DNA of 64,000 nucleotides from Halovivax gelatinilyticus (GTDB lineage: Archaea; Halobacteriota; Halobacteria; Halobacteriales; Natrialbaceae). The notes beneath the pieces were generated by a model, which was not told where the DNA came from, did not search any database, and was given only the letters and a program-made list of their open reading frames with translations. Positions 8,232 to 17,051 of this stretch are shown here, piece by piece (position 1 is the first letter of the stretch; every line of letters starts with the position of its first letter). The translations under genes were made by a program, and so were the position numbers. The stretch covers positions 385,992 to 449,991 of the forward strand of contig NZ_CP101322.1 of assembly GCF_024300625.1 (NCBI RefSeq), given 5' to 3'.

Positions 8232-8858
8232 TTACGCCGCGGCCGTGTCCCAATGGTAGTATCGCACCCAGAGGGCCTGTAGCGGGATGATCGCGAGCGG
8301 AACCAAGAATGCGGCGGTGAGCGAAACGAGCGCGACTGCGATCGAGAGGACGAAGACGGTTGGGGCGATCAGAATTCTCAGGGTGACCAGATCTCCCACG
8401 CGATCCGTGACCTCGTCGTTGGTAAACCCCCTTGAGAACGCGTAGCGCCACAGGATCGCGAGCACGAATCCCACGATCGAGAGGTTTGCCGCGTAGAGGA
8501 TCCAGGTCAGTTCGATCCCGTAGAGACCGAGTAACTCCGTCGGAAACGGCAGGAACGAAACCGAGAGCAAGAACAACAGATTGACGTACAACAGCACACG
8601 GTCGTGTCGGTCGACGTAGCGCAGCAGGTTGTGGTGAACGATCCAGTAGATCCCGACGACGAAAAACGAAAGCAGGTAGCTGAAAAACAGCGCCTGCTGG
8701 TCCGCCAGGGCGCCCGCCAGCTCGGTCGAAGCGCGGTCGGCCGAGACGTCGGGGATCTGAAACTGCAGGACGAGCAACGTCAGGACGATCGCGAACACGC
8801 CGTCGCTGAGCGCCTCTAACCGATCCGTCTCGGATCCTTCGAGCAAGGGGAGATCCAT
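8232..8858 (-). CDS. TMEM175-family (DUF1211) membrane protein, probable K+ channel
   Basis: 208 residues, six predicted membrane helices. TM1 opens with RLEALSDGVFAIVLTLLVL (residues 13-31), the family filter helix; the usual FSD triad is LSD here (L17, S18, D19). Single-repeat prokaryotic TMEM175 proteins assemble as tetrameric potassium-leak channels. In a salt-in organism that keeps molar potassium inside, a K+ channel would be physiologically relevant. The ATG at 8858 directly precedes the conserved N-terminus; the frame is open upstream but that part is not conserved. It converges with the DUF3006 gene. Confidence 0.85.
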   Translation of the reverse strand: MDLPLLEGSETDRLEALSDGVFAIVLTLLVLQFQIPDVSADRASTELAGALADQQALFFSYLLSFFVVGIYWIVHHNLLRYVDRHDRVLLYVNLLFLLSVSFLPFPTELLGLYGIELTWILYAANLSIVGFVLAILWRYAFSRGFTNDEVTDRVGDLVTLRILIAPTVFVLSIAVALVSLTAAFLVPLAIIPLQALWVRYYHWDTAAA

Positions 8859-9210
8859 ACGCCACGCACCACGACGAGCGAAGTATACGAACCCCCGCGC
8901 GAACGGGACGGCGTGGCGTCGGCCACCGACCACGGTGACGGGATCGACGACGGTCTCCGAGTCAACGAGTCAATGATGAGCCGAGAACCGCCATCGTTCG
9001 ATAACCGATTGCCGGTCGTGGATCTCGTCTGAGGGCGTCAAATCCCCGCTCTTCGTAACTGTCGAGGGCGAGTCGCCGTTTTGCGCATCTTCTGAGGGCG
9101 TATCGCTCCGCCTCGGCAATCTCTTCGTCGTCGATCGGATCGGCGTCGGTTCTCGAGAGTCGGTCATCGACGTCGGGCCCGCTGGATCGGTCGAAAGACC
9201 GAACATTCGG
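8859..9210. other. 352-bp gap with two competing short minus-strand frames
   Basis: No convincing gene. On the minus strand an ATG at 9206 (or 9167) opens a 65-78 codon frame with low-complexity Ser/Thr/Pro/Arg content ending at 8970. A second minus-strand frame through the same bases reads like a haloarchaeal helical protein (IDDEEIAEAERYALRR, then EERGFDALRRDP) and runs from after a stop near 9210 to a stop just beyond 8970, but it has no ATG or GTG. This looks like a small gene that lost its start or was frameshifted, or it is chance. Confidence 0.3.
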
Positions 9211-9528
9211 TCAAATAAAACGGGCGTACGTCTCCCCGTCGATCGACTCGTCGTCGAATACCACGCTGGACGGAATCGAGACCGTCTTCCGGGTGAACGC
9301 GTACGTGACCAGACCGCGTGCTTCGAGTCGCGGAAGGTGATTGTGGTGTAAATCGACGCGCATGCGTTCGAGCGACGTCGACCCGTCGGTGAAACCGTCT
9401 ACCAGTCGAGACGCCAGCGTCGAGAGCGAGATCGACCGCTCGCGCGCTAACAGCGAACAGATCCGACGGCGAACGGGATTCGTGAGCAGTACCTGACCGT
9501 CGACTGTCGCGTCGGTCGGTGTAACCAT
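9211..9528 (-). CDS. small winged-helix regulator (DUF7344-like)
   Basis: 105 residues, a single winged helix-turn-helix. NPVRRRICSLLAR near residue 13 and the ARERSISLSTLASRLVDG recognition region are typical of the haloarchaeal HTH family that ends in VDLHHNHLPRLEARGLV. The ATG at 9528 begins just before the domain. An HTH-10 regulator lies upstream on the same strand (gap 61 nt), so the pair may be cotranscribed. Targets are unknown. Confidence 0.8.
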   Translation of the reverse strand: MVTPTDATVDGQVLLTNPVRRRICSLLARERSISLSTLASRLVDGFTDGSTSLERMRVDLHHNHLPRLEARGLVTYAFTRKTVSIPSSVVFDDESIDGETYARFI

Positions 9529-9589
9529 AGTGGGGTATCCTGCATTTGTACCGAGAAGCGCCATCGGCCTGAGTTTCCCCACTGTACTA

Positions 9590-10276
9590 TCAGTCCTTTA
9601 CGTGCGGGGGCGTCTCTCGAGAGTCAGAAACGGCAGAAACGATCAGGGTGTTCTCGATCAGCGACCGGTGACCTCGTTGAATTCGTTTGCCGAGCGACTG
9701 TTGGGTGATATCGAGACGGTCGGCAATCGACTCCAGTGAGTTGCCTCGCGGCGTATCGAAGTAGCCACACTCCCACGCCGTCACCAGCGCCTCCTGCTGT
9801 TTGGGCGTGAGTCCGTACTGACCGCCGGTCTTCGGCTGAGACAGTTCCGATAGCTGCTGGAGGTTGAATGCGATCCGGTTTTCCTGGCAGTACTCCTGAA
9901 ATTGTCCCAGTTCCTCGCGCGCGTCGAACCGAATGCGAAGCTCCCAGCGTTCGTCGGTTCCGTTCGCCTCCAGGATCACGGCGTCGATCTGCGTATAGAT
10001 GTACAGTACCGATTGCACTTCGTTCGTCCACACCGCGCGGTAGAGCGCCGATTCGCTAAACTCGTCGAGCTTGTCGACGTCTCGGATCGTCGGATCGTCG
10101 GCCGCCGCGGCCTCGAACTGCGACGGGCGCACGCCGGACACCCAGAAGTACGGCGTGAGAACCTCGTCGGTCACGACGACGCGCTCGATCTCGATCGCCA
10201 TCTCCGGGACGGCGGTCAGGGTCTCGTGTAAGGCGAACGCGGCGGACGGAACGTGGAATTCTCCGAAAACACTCAC
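9590..10276 (-). CDS. HTH-10 (bacterio-opsin activator-like) transcription regulator
   Basis: 228 residues from a GTG at 10276, chosen because VSVFGEFHVPS is where this family begins and sequence upstream is unlike it. The N-terminal about 150 residues form the ligand-sensing-like domain of haloarchaeal Bat-type regulators; the C-terminal HTH-10 domain starts at YGLTPKQQEALVTAWECGYF (about residue 156) and continues with SLESIADRLDITQQSLGKRI. Bat itself controls bacterio-opsin and carotenoid genes, but haloarchaea hold many paralogues, so a link to the rhodopsins or crtB here is only a guess. Confidence 0.88.
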   Translation of the reverse strand: MSVFGEFHVPSAAFALHETLTAVPEMAIEIERVVVTDEVLTPYFWVSGVRPSQFEAAAADDPTIRDVDKLDEFSESALYRAVWTNEVQSVLYIYTQIDAVILEANGTDERWELRIRFDAREELGQFQEYCQENRIAFNLQQLSELSQPKTGGQYGLTPKQQEALVTAWECGYFDTPRGNSLESIADRLDITQQSLGKRIQRGHRSLIENTLIVSAVSDSRETPPHVKD

Positions 10277-10386
10277 ACGTTGGTCTCGACCGCTACGACC
10301 AAAAACGGTGAGATAGCGCAATGAAACCGAGTGTTGTGGGTGCGAAGAACGTTCATCGCTCCAGTGTAGTGACCGAGAATCAACCG

Positions 10387-11313
10387 TCATCGAATGCTCC
10401 CCGTGTCGTCTCGTTCGGCCTCGACGTAGATGCGATCGGCCTCGGGCAACTGGGCGCGAATCGCCGATTCGACGTCGTCGACCGTCGACTCGAGCGCCGG
10501 GGTGTCGAGCGACGGGTCGAACGAGAGGTCCGTTGCGACGAGGACGTCTTCTGGACCCATGTGCATCGTTCGAAGGTCGAGGACGCGCTCGACCCCGTCG
10601 ACGGCTTCGATCTCCCGGTATAGCCCGCGACGTTCCCGACGGGTGACGCCCTCACCGACGATGAGACTGCGACTCTCCCAGGCGAGCGCGAGGGCGAACG
10701 CCATCAACAACAGGCCGATACCGACGCTCGCGAGGGCGTCGTACGTGGTGTCGCCGGTGACGTCGGTGAGGTAGACGCCGGCGATCGCGAGGACGACGCC
10801 GACGACGGCAACGACGTTCTCCGTCGCGGCGGTCAACAACGGCGTATCCTTCGTCCGGCGAAAGGTGTCGACGAATCCGGCGAATCCCTTCGCGTCTCGC
10901 TCGCGCTGGAGCCCCTGGACCGACTTGTACAGCGCGATCGACTCGAAGACGAGTGCGACGCCGAGAACGGCGTAATTGATCCTGACGTCGACCGCCTGAT
11001 GGGCCGTCCCGAGTGCACTGTAGCCCTCCCTGACCGAGGCGAATCCGGCGATGCCGAACAGCAAGACGGTGACGACGAACGCGAAGAAATACTGCTCTTT
11101 CCCGCGACCGAACGGGTGTTTCTTGCTCGCGCCTTTCTCGCTCAATCGAAACCCGAGCAACAGCAGTATCTGATTGCCAACGTCGCTGAGCGAGTAGTAC
11201 GTCTGGCTCAGCATGCTCACGTTGCCCGTCACCAGATAGGCGACGAATTTCGCCGCCGCGATCACGAAGCTGGCGACGAGCGAGACGTAGACCACTACCC
11301 GCGTCGAGACCAT
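10387..11313 (-). CDS. cation diffusion facilitator family transporter
   Basis: 308 residues: six membrane helices then a cytoplasmic C-terminal ferredoxin-like domain (about 225-300; VEAVDG-like IEAVDGVERVLDLR, then ESTVDDVESAIR). It is closest to the ZnT9-type branch by GNVSMLSQTYYSLSDVGNQILLLLG (30-54) and the HPFGRGKEQYFFAFVV loop at 67-82. CDF proteins export divalent metals against protons. Two metal-site positions look changed against what I recall of the branch: His to Tyr at 40 (D44 kept) and Asp to Asn at 166 (E165 kept). The ATG at 11313 opens TM1 directly; the long in-frame extension upstream is Arg-rich and not conserved. Confidence 0.85.
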   Translation of the reverse strand: MVSTRVVVYVSLVASFVIAAAKFVAYLVTGNVSMLSQTYYSLSDVGNQILLLLGFRLSEKGASKKHPFGRGKEQYFFAFVVTVLLFGIAGFASVREGYSALGTAHQAVDVRINYAVLGVALVFESIALYKSVQGLQRERDAKGFAGFVDTFRRTKDTPLLTAATENVVAVVGVVLAIAGVYLTDVTGDTTYDALASVGIGLLLMAFALALAWESRSLIVGEGVTRRERRGLYREIEAVDGVERVLDLRTMHMGPEDVLVATDLSFDPSLDTPALESTVDDVESAIRAQLPEADRIYVEAERDDTGSIR

Positions 11314-11372
11314 CCACCGTCCACTTGACCGACCGGTCGTATGAACGTACTGTCTGGCGACGCGAACGGATA

Positions 11373-12965
11373 TCAGCCCGCCCGGGCCGAGAACGCCTCG
11401 TGAAGACGGATTCTGGTCGCCTCGCCGGCGACGACGTACAGTGCGAAGCCGCCGATGCCGACGAGACCGGCGGCGGCCGCCGGATTCACGCCGGACAGAT
11501 CGGTCGCAGCGATCACCAACCCGCCGCCGGTGAGCCCGAGCGGGAAGCCGATCGATCCGACGCGCGTTCGGTACTCGGTGGGGCCGAAGCGACACCACGC
11601 CCAGTAGGCGGTTGCGACGATCGAGACGACCAGGATCGCCGCCGCGATCGTCGTCGAGTCGACGAAGATACCGCCGAGGTAGGAGAGCACGGCGGCGACG
11701 CACGCGCCGAGCCCGCCACGCTTGAGGAGGTCGACGACGGGCCTTCGACGGAGTCCGCTCGCGTCGCCGATCCCAGCACCCGTCGGGGACGTCGATGAGA
11801 CGGGGTCGACGGTCGACTCCGCGTGCAGCCGTTCGTCCGTCTCGTCGGACGGGGACCCGTCCCGAGGCCCGACGTGACGGACGCGCTGTCCGACCTCGAT
11901 GTGCACGCGTTCGTGACGCTCGACCGTCTGTTCGTCGGAGGTGGTCGCGGAATCGACCGATAGCGCGTCGAGGCCACCGGTCGCCGGCAACGCATCCGCG
12001 GTCGGTGCGTCGAGGGCGACGTGGTCGAAGGCGATCGGTCGGCCGGCGGAGAGGGCGAAGTCGGGGTGATCCTGGACCTGAAAGTGGAGGTGCGGTTCGC
12101 TCGAGTTACCGGTGTGTCCACAGCGGCCGACCGGCTGTCCGCGTTCGACGCGATCGCCGACGTCGACGGTCACGCTGGCCGGAACGAGGTGGGCGAGAAC
12201 GCTGTACTCGTCGGGTGCGTGCTGGATCGTCACGTAGTTGCCGGCGATCTCGCGTTTCAACGGGTGTGAGAACCCGCCGGCGCGATTCGGCTCGGAATCT
12301 GCGTCCCAGGCGTCGACGACGACGCCGCCCGCCGGTGCGAGAACGGGTTCGTCGTAGCAGTAGTAGGCGTCGACCCTCGGCGGTGACCCCTCGGGTCGAG
12401 AGCGGCCGTCGGCGTCGGTGACGACGAAATCGTACGCGTAGCGCTGGTTGACGTAGCCCCACGAGTGTGAGTGTTCGAGTTCGCTGCTCCCGTTGACGAC
12501 GGTCCAGGTTCCCTCGAACGGTAGCCGGTAGGAGACCGACTGCTCGTACGCCTCGACGTCGGGCACGGAACCGCCGTGGCGAAGCCGTGCGATCATCCCG
12601 CCGAACGCCTGGAAGAGATCTCCCACCACGACGATCGGATTGAGAAACGACGTGAATAGAGACAGAGAGGCAACGGCGTATTCTCGCCGGTCGCCCATGT
12701 GAATCCAGTCTCTCGGATCGATTTCGGGGTCGGATTCGTCGGTCGGTCGCAGCCAGTCGACGACCGGCGCGACGAAGAACCACAGCGGCGCGAGAAAGAA
12801 CAGGGCGAACACCTGCATGAACGAGAGCGAGTCGACGTACCAGCCGGGGACGGCGAGCAACCCGACGAACCAGAGGGTGATGGGATCGACTCGCCGTAGT
12901 CGTCGGCGGAGGCGGTGACGGTAGCCCACGTCCGGAGCGTCCGGTCCGCTCGCGTGTTCGGTCAC
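11373..12965 (-). CDS. membrane-anchored M23-family metallopeptidase
   Basis: 530 residues. Two membrane helices near 30-70, an extracellular or cytoplasmic-face peptidase domain at about 140-320, an acidic linker, then four more helices (430-515). The domain has LAPAGGVVVDAW, GNYVTIQHAPDEYSVLAHLVPASVTVDVGDRVERGQPVG and the HLHFQV zinc motif near 295, with the first His/Asp pair in HSHSWGYVNQRYAYDF near 165. M23 enzymes cut glycine-rich peptides in bacterial walls; haloarchaea lack murein, so the substrate here is unknown. Sorting topology cannot be fixed from sequence. Confidence 0.82.
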   Translation of the reverse strand: MTEHASGPDAPDVGYRHRLRRRLRRVDPITLWFVGLLAVPGWYVDSLSFMQVFALFFLAPLWFFVAPVVDWLRPTDESDPEIDPRDWIHMGDRREYAVASLSLFTSFLNPIVVVGDLFQAFGGMIARLRHGGSVPDVEAYEQSVSYRLPFEGTWTVVNGSSELEHSHSWGYVNQRYAYDFVVTDADGRSRPEGSPPRVDAYYCYDEPVLAPAGGVVVDAWDADSEPNRAGGFSHPLKREIAGNYVTIQHAPDEYSVLAHLVPASVTVDVGDRVERGQPVGRCGHTGNSSEPHLHFQVQDHPDFALSAGRPIAFDHVALDAPTADALPATGGLDALSVDSATTSDEQTVERHERVHIEVGQRVRHVGPRDGSPSDETDERLHAESTVDPVSSTSPTGAGIGDASGLRRRPVVDLLKRGGLGACVAAVLSYLGGIFVDSTTIAAAILVVSIVATAYWAWCRFGPTEYRTRVGSIGFPLGLTGGGLVIAATDLSGVNPAAAAGLVGIGGFALYVVAGEATRIRLHEAFSARAG

Positions 12966-13106
12966 GCCGGTACGTTGTGAGTACGTTGATGTATAGATTG
13001 TGAGAACTCGAATTCACAAGTGGTGCTAGCACCCACCAACAAGTCGCGCGCGAAATGGTACGTGAGTACGGGAACGTTCTTACTTCCAGCCAGATCAGTC
13101 CTGTAC

Positions 13107-14060
13107 ATGACCGACGGAGACCTGAATCGTACCGACGTCGAATCGGCGTTCTCGCTTTTGAGTCACGAGATTCGCCTCGACATCCTGCTGGCGCTGCTCG
13201 ACGAGTGGGCCGGAGCGTACACGGCGGCGAAGTCGTACTCCGAACTGATGGACGCGGTGGGAATGAACGACAGCGGCAAATTCAACTACCACCTCGAACG
13301 GCTCCGCGGCGTCTACGTGCGAAAGACCGACGACGGCTACGTTCCCACGGCGAGTGCGACCGCCCTCTATCGGATGGTCCTCGCGCACCGACCGACGGAG
13401 TCGACGGATCAATCGATCGATGTCGACGCGCCCTGCCCCAGCTGCGGTGCGGACGCGATCGGACGATACGAAGGCTCCTTTCTCACCGTCGCGTGCGCGG
13501 CGTGCGAGTGGCCCGGGTTGACGTACGGATTTCCGGCGAACGGACTCGAAAATCGAACCGGCGACGACGTGCTCGAGGCGGTCGAACGCCGCACGCTCCA
13601 CCACGCCGCCCTCGGCGGCTCGGGCCAGTGTCCGTTCTGTGCCGGGACGACGGAGGTACTCGTTTTCGCCGACGACAATCGATCCGACCGAGGAACGATC
13701 CGGGGCGTACTCGACGGAGATGATTCCCCGTCGAATTCCACCGGCGCCGAGGCCTCGACGGCGGAATCAGCGCCGCCGACCGAGGATCCTCGCGTCGAAC
13801 TGGCCTGCGAGACGCGTTCCTGGATCGTCGACGTGAGCCTGCTCGTCCCGTTGTGTTTCGAGCCGCAAGTGAGTCGCCTCCTCGATCGGCTCGACGTCCA
13901 TCCGCTCGGGTTCGAGGAATCAGTGGACGACACAGAAATCGCCTGTCGCGTCCGATCCGAGCGCCCGCTCGAACTCGCGGTTGAGATAACCACGTCGTCC
14001 GGATCGGGAACGTTCGTCGTCGACGAGGAGCTGACCGTCCTCGACGGTACGATCGAGTGA
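13107..14060 (+). CDS. ArsR-type winged-helix regulator with zinc-knuckle C-terminal part
   Basis: 317 residues. The N-terminal winged helix is at 10-95 (FSLLSHEIRLDILLALLDEW, then SYSELMDAVGMNDSGKFNYHLERL), the haloarchaeal ArsR-like type. After about residue 110 come CPSC, CAAC and CPFC, which probably bind zinc, followed by an acidic linker (about 210-235) and a beta-rich C-terminal domain. The ATG at 13107 begins just before the domain. Monocistronic by context. The zinc knuckles could sense metal or redox state, but nothing here shows which. Confidence 0.8.
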   Translation: MTDGDLNRTDVESAFSLLSHEIRLDILLALLDEWAGAYTAAKSYSELMDAVGMNDSGKFNYHLERLRGVYVRKTDDGYVPTASATALYRMVLAHRPTESTDQSIDVDAPCPSCGADAIGRYEGSFLTVACAACEWPGLTYGFPANGLENRTGDDVLEAVERRTLHHAALGGSGQCPFCAGTTEVLVFADDNRSDRGTIRGVLDGDDSPSNSTGAEASTAESAPPTEDPRVELACETRSWIVDVSLLVPLCFEPQVSRLLDRLDVHPLGFEESVDDTEIACRVRSERPLELAVEITTSSGSGTFVVDEELTVLDGTIE

Positions 14061-14136
14061 TCGATCGTCGCTCAGCGCGTCGAGACCCGATCGCTCGACC
14101 CACGACACTTTACGTACGGGCGGCGTCGACCCGAAC

Positions 14137-14739
14137 GTGAATTCTACCGACGTCCGACGAGAGTGGGCGACCCGCTCGGGGGAGTACTCGCCGGCGTACT
14201 ACGCCTACTACGGACCGGACGAGCGGAGCGAGACGGTCTCCCGTCTCTGTACTGAACACCTCGCGCCAGCGGACTCGATTCTCGAACTCGGCTGTAGCGC
14301 CGGACGCCACCTCGCACACCTCCAACGCGAGGGGTTTCGCTCGCTCGCCGGGATCGAGATCAACGACGAGGCGTTTTCCGTCATGGCCGACGCCTATCCG
14401 GACCTCGCAGACGACGGGACGTTCTACGCCGAGGCGATCGAAGACGTCGTGGGCGAGTTCGACGACGATCAGTTCGACGCCGTCTACTCCGTCGAGACGC
14501 TACAGCACCTCCACCCCGATCTCGAGTGGGTGTTCGACGAACTGGCCAGAATTACGAGTACGCTCCTCGTCACCGTCGAGAACGAAGGAGACGAGGAACG
14601 AACAGACGACGTCGCATTCGTCGACGACGAGGTCCCGCTCTACTATCGCAACTGGAACCGGGTATTCACCGGTCGCGGACTCACCGAGATCGCCGTCGAG
14701 CCCTGCGGTCGAGACACCGCCCGAGCGTTCACGCCCTGA
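14137..14739 (+). CDS. class I SAM-dependent methyltransferase
   Basis: 200 residues starting with GTG at 14137. The SAM-binding motif I is ILELGCSAGRHLAHLQ near residue 48; the acidic end of motif II is GIEIND near 70; motif IV-like FDAVYSVETLQHLHPD follows near 113. No targeting signal. The substrate is unknown: family members of this size methylate small molecules or proteins. It stands alone between a regulator and the convergent FAD oxidoreductase, so context does not help. Confidence 0.85.
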   Translation: MNSTDVRREWATRSGEYSPAYYAYYGPDERSETVSRLCTEHLAPADSILELGCSAGRHLAHLQREGFRSLAGIEINDEAFSVMADAYPDLADDGTFYAEAIEDVVGEFDDDQFDAVYSVETLQHLHPDLEWVFDELARITSTLLVTVENEGDEERTDDVAFVDDEVPLYYRNWNRVFTGRGLTEIAVEPCGRDTARAFTP

Positions 14740-14763
14740 CGAACGCGTCGACCCTACGACCGC

Positions 14764-16095
14764 TCACTCGCGCGGGAAGTGATCGGTCGTCGCCGCTTCG
14801 AACGCCGCGTCGTCGAACGCGTACTCGTCGCCGAGCGAGCGTAGCACGCGTTTTGTGTCCCGACGCGCGTTCTGCAGGCAGACCGACGCGCCGGGTGACG
14901 GCGTCACGTTGAAGACGATTCCCTCGTCGGCGAGCGTCACCTCCGTCATTCGCAGCGAACCGGAGTCGACGTCGATCAGTTGCGGACGGACGCCGCCGTA
15001 CCCCCGAGCGCGTGCGATGTCTCCGGTCCTGACGGCTGGAACGATCTTTCGGACGTGTGGAACGAACGCCCGTCGGCCGACCAGCGGCGCGTCGTAGACG
15101 AGGTTTCGCAGGATGAAGGGTAGGAGCGATCGATCGGCAAGAAGCGACGCGTAGGCCCTGATTGCGCGGTAGCGGAGACCGAACGCGGAGAGGAAGTCGG
15201 GAATCGTCGCGTATCGACCCCGTTCGAGCGTCGGAACAACCTTCGCCGTCGGCCCGAAGCGAGTCAGGTCGGCGTCGTAGACCTCGGCGTCACCGTGGAT
15301 CGCGGCGAACGGCAGGTCCGGACGCTGGACGGTGTAGACCTTCCCGTTGAGGGGCCCGTCATCGATCGCGAAGAAGCTCCCCGCGACCGGGAGCAACGAG
15401 AGCGACTCGCCGTAGCCCATTCGGTGGGCGAGTTCGAGACTGTACGGACCCGCCGCCACGACGACCGCCTCCGCGTCGATGGTGCGTGCAGGCGTTTCGA
15501 CGGCGAATCTCCGCCCCGTTCGCGACACGTCCGTCACCGGCGTCTCCGTGTAGACGTCGACAGTGTCTCCGATCTCCCGGACGAACGAGCGGGCCAGCGC
15601 ACCGAAATCGACGGTGTAGCCGTCCGGGGTGTGCAGGGCGAACACCGGTTCGTCGGGATCTCGCCCGTCGACGACGGCCGGTTCGTAGTCGGCGATCTCC
15701 TCGCGCCCGATCGGCCGGAGTTTCGGGAACAGCTCGTCGAATCCCTCCTCGTAGTACCTACGGCGTAGCGCGTCTCCCTCCTCGTCGCCGACGCCGAGGA
15801 CCATCTTCGATCGGACGCGGTGAAACTCCCGATCGGGATCGACGCGCTCCAGGTAGCCCGCGACCAGTTCAGCGGCCTCCGTTACCGTTTCGGCCCGGTC
15901 CCGCGAGTAGTTCGTCTCGACGTCGCCGAAGTGAAGCGTCTGCGAGTTGTGCGTGTGTCGTGAGTTTATGCCCCCGACGTCGGCTTCCTTCTCTACGAGA
16001 GCGATTCGCTCGACGTCCGAGAACTGAGCGAGCGCGTAACAATTCGCCGCCCCCGTGATGCCACCGCCAACGACGACTACTTCGTACTGACTCAT
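14764..16095 (-). CDS. FAD-dependent oxidoreductase, malate:quinone oxidoreductase-like
   Basis: 443 residues. The N-terminal Rossmann motif VVVGGGITGAANCYALAQ (6-23) binds FAD. GGINSRHTHNSQTLHFGDVETNY (about 42-64) resembles the early active-site loop of the malate:quinone oxidoreductase/L-2-hydroxyglutarate oxidase group, and EAVVVAAGPYSLELAH is the second dinucleotide motif. The C-terminus ends with a GIVFNVTPSPGASVC loop typical of the group. Such enzymes feed electrons from hydroxyacids to quinone at the membrane face. The exact substrate is uncertain. The ATG at 16095 fits the first beta strand. Confidence 0.75.
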   Translation of the reverse strand: MSQYEVVVVGGGITGAANCYALAQFSDVERIALVEKEADVGGINSRHTHNSQTLHFGDVETNYSRDRAETVTEAAELVAGYLERVDPDREFHRVRSKMVLGVGDEEGDALRRRYYEEGFDELFPKLRPIGREEIADYEPAVVDGRDPDEPVFALHTPDGYTVDFGALARSFVREIGDTVDVYTETPVTDVSRTGRRFAVETPARTIDAEAVVVAAGPYSLELAHRMGYGESLSLLPVAGSFFAIDDGPLNGKVYTVQRPDLPFAAIHGDAEVYDADLTRFGPTAKVVPTLERGRYATIPDFLSAFGLRYRAIRAYASLLADRSLLPFILRNLVYDAPLVGRRAFVPHVRKIVPAVRTGDIARARGYGGVRPQLIDVDSGSLRMTEVTLADEGIVFNVTPSPGASVCLQNARRDTKRVLRSLGDEYAFDDAAFEAATTDHFPRE

Positions 16096-16232
16096 GACGA
16101 CAGTGAACGAGTGGTATCTCACGTTCGACGCCACCGGATCAAAAAGGCTCACATCGAGCGCCAGTCGATTCGAGTGACGCGGCTCGGGGGACCCTCCCGT
16201 ACTTACGTCGATCGACGTGGAGTGATGGATCG

Positions 16233-17051
16233 ATGGTCGATCGGACGTCTCTCGGTCGGGCGGACGAACGTGAACGATCGAGCGAACGCAGACGGTCGGG
16301 CGAATTTCGACGGGTGAGGAAGCTCGCACGGGCGAACGATCGCGAACGGACGAACGAAGAGCCGGTAGTCAGCGTCGTCGTGCCGGCCAAGGACGAAGCG
16401 AGCTATCTGGGAGAGACGCTCGCGAGCGTGGCGGCGCTCGACGCGATGGTTCCGTACGAAGTGCTGGTCGTCGACGGCGGTTCGACGGACGGGACGGCAG
16501 AGGTCGCGAGCGAGTACGGCGCGACGGTCGTCGACGGGGCCGGAACGACGATCGCCGAGGGGCGAAACCTGGGGGGCGCGCTCGCCCGCGGGGAGTGGGT
16601 CGCGTTCGTCGACGCGGATACGACCCTTCGTCGGGAGTACCTGACCAGAATGCTCGAGTTCGCCGAGCGCGAGGGACTCGCGGCGGCGAGTTCTCGATGT
16701 CGAATCACCGGCCCCGCCCGGGCGCGGCTGATGGAGCTCACGATAAACCACGTCTTCTCACGGCTTCGACGGCCGATCCTTCCCGGGTTCAACTTCCTGA
16801 TACGACGAGAGGTCTTCGCGGCGACGGGCGGCTTTCCCGACGTTCCCAACGAGGATACGGCCTACAGCAGACGACTCGCGAGGCAGTATCGGACGGGCTA
16901 CTGTCCCGACGTGCTAGTAGACAGTTCAGGCCGGCGAGTCGCCGAGAGCGGTCTCACGGGAACGCTCGTCCACTACGCGAAACTCGACGTGGGACGGATA
17001 CGAGCCGGTGGGTACCCGGTGACCGACTCACCCGGACAGCGAAACGAGTGA
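16233..17051 (+). CDS. family 2 glycosyltransferase
   Basis: 272 residues; the first 44 are Arg/Glu-rich and probably an over-extended start, with the domain beginning at VVSVVVPAKDEA. Nucleotide-sugar contacts are VVDGGSTDGT near 82 and the DXD motif FVDADTT near 127; a GGFPDVPNEDTAYSRRL stretch (about 203-220) is the acceptor/catalytic ED motif. A GT2 enzyme without predicted membrane helices, so probably acting on lipid-linked or soluble acceptors at the cytoplasmic face. Its 3' end overlaps the convergent EamA transporter by 24 nt. Candidate roles are glycoprotein glycan or glycolipid synthesis. Confidence 0.82.
   Translation: MVDRTSLGRADERERSSERRRSGEFRRVRKLARANDRERTNEEPVVSVVVPAKDEASYLGETLASVAALDAMVPYEVLVVDGGSTDGTAEVASEYGATVVDGAGTTIAEGRNLGGALARGEWVAFVDADTTLRREYLTRMLEFAEREGLAAASSRCRITGPARARLMELTINHVFSRLRRPILPGFNFLIRREVFAATGGFPDVPNEDTAYSRRLARQYRTGYCPDVLVDSSGRRVAESGLTGTLVHYAKLDVGRIRAGGYPVTDSPGQRNE

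Noticed and set aside
10276..10390. Upstream extension of the HTH-10 regulator to an ATG at 10390
   Set aside because: The extra 38 residues do not match the family; the GTG at 10276 begins the conserved part.
14764..16329. Extended start for the FAD oxidoreductase at 16329
   Set aside because: The first 78 residues are polar and not conserved; the FAD motif begins six residues after the ATG at 16095.
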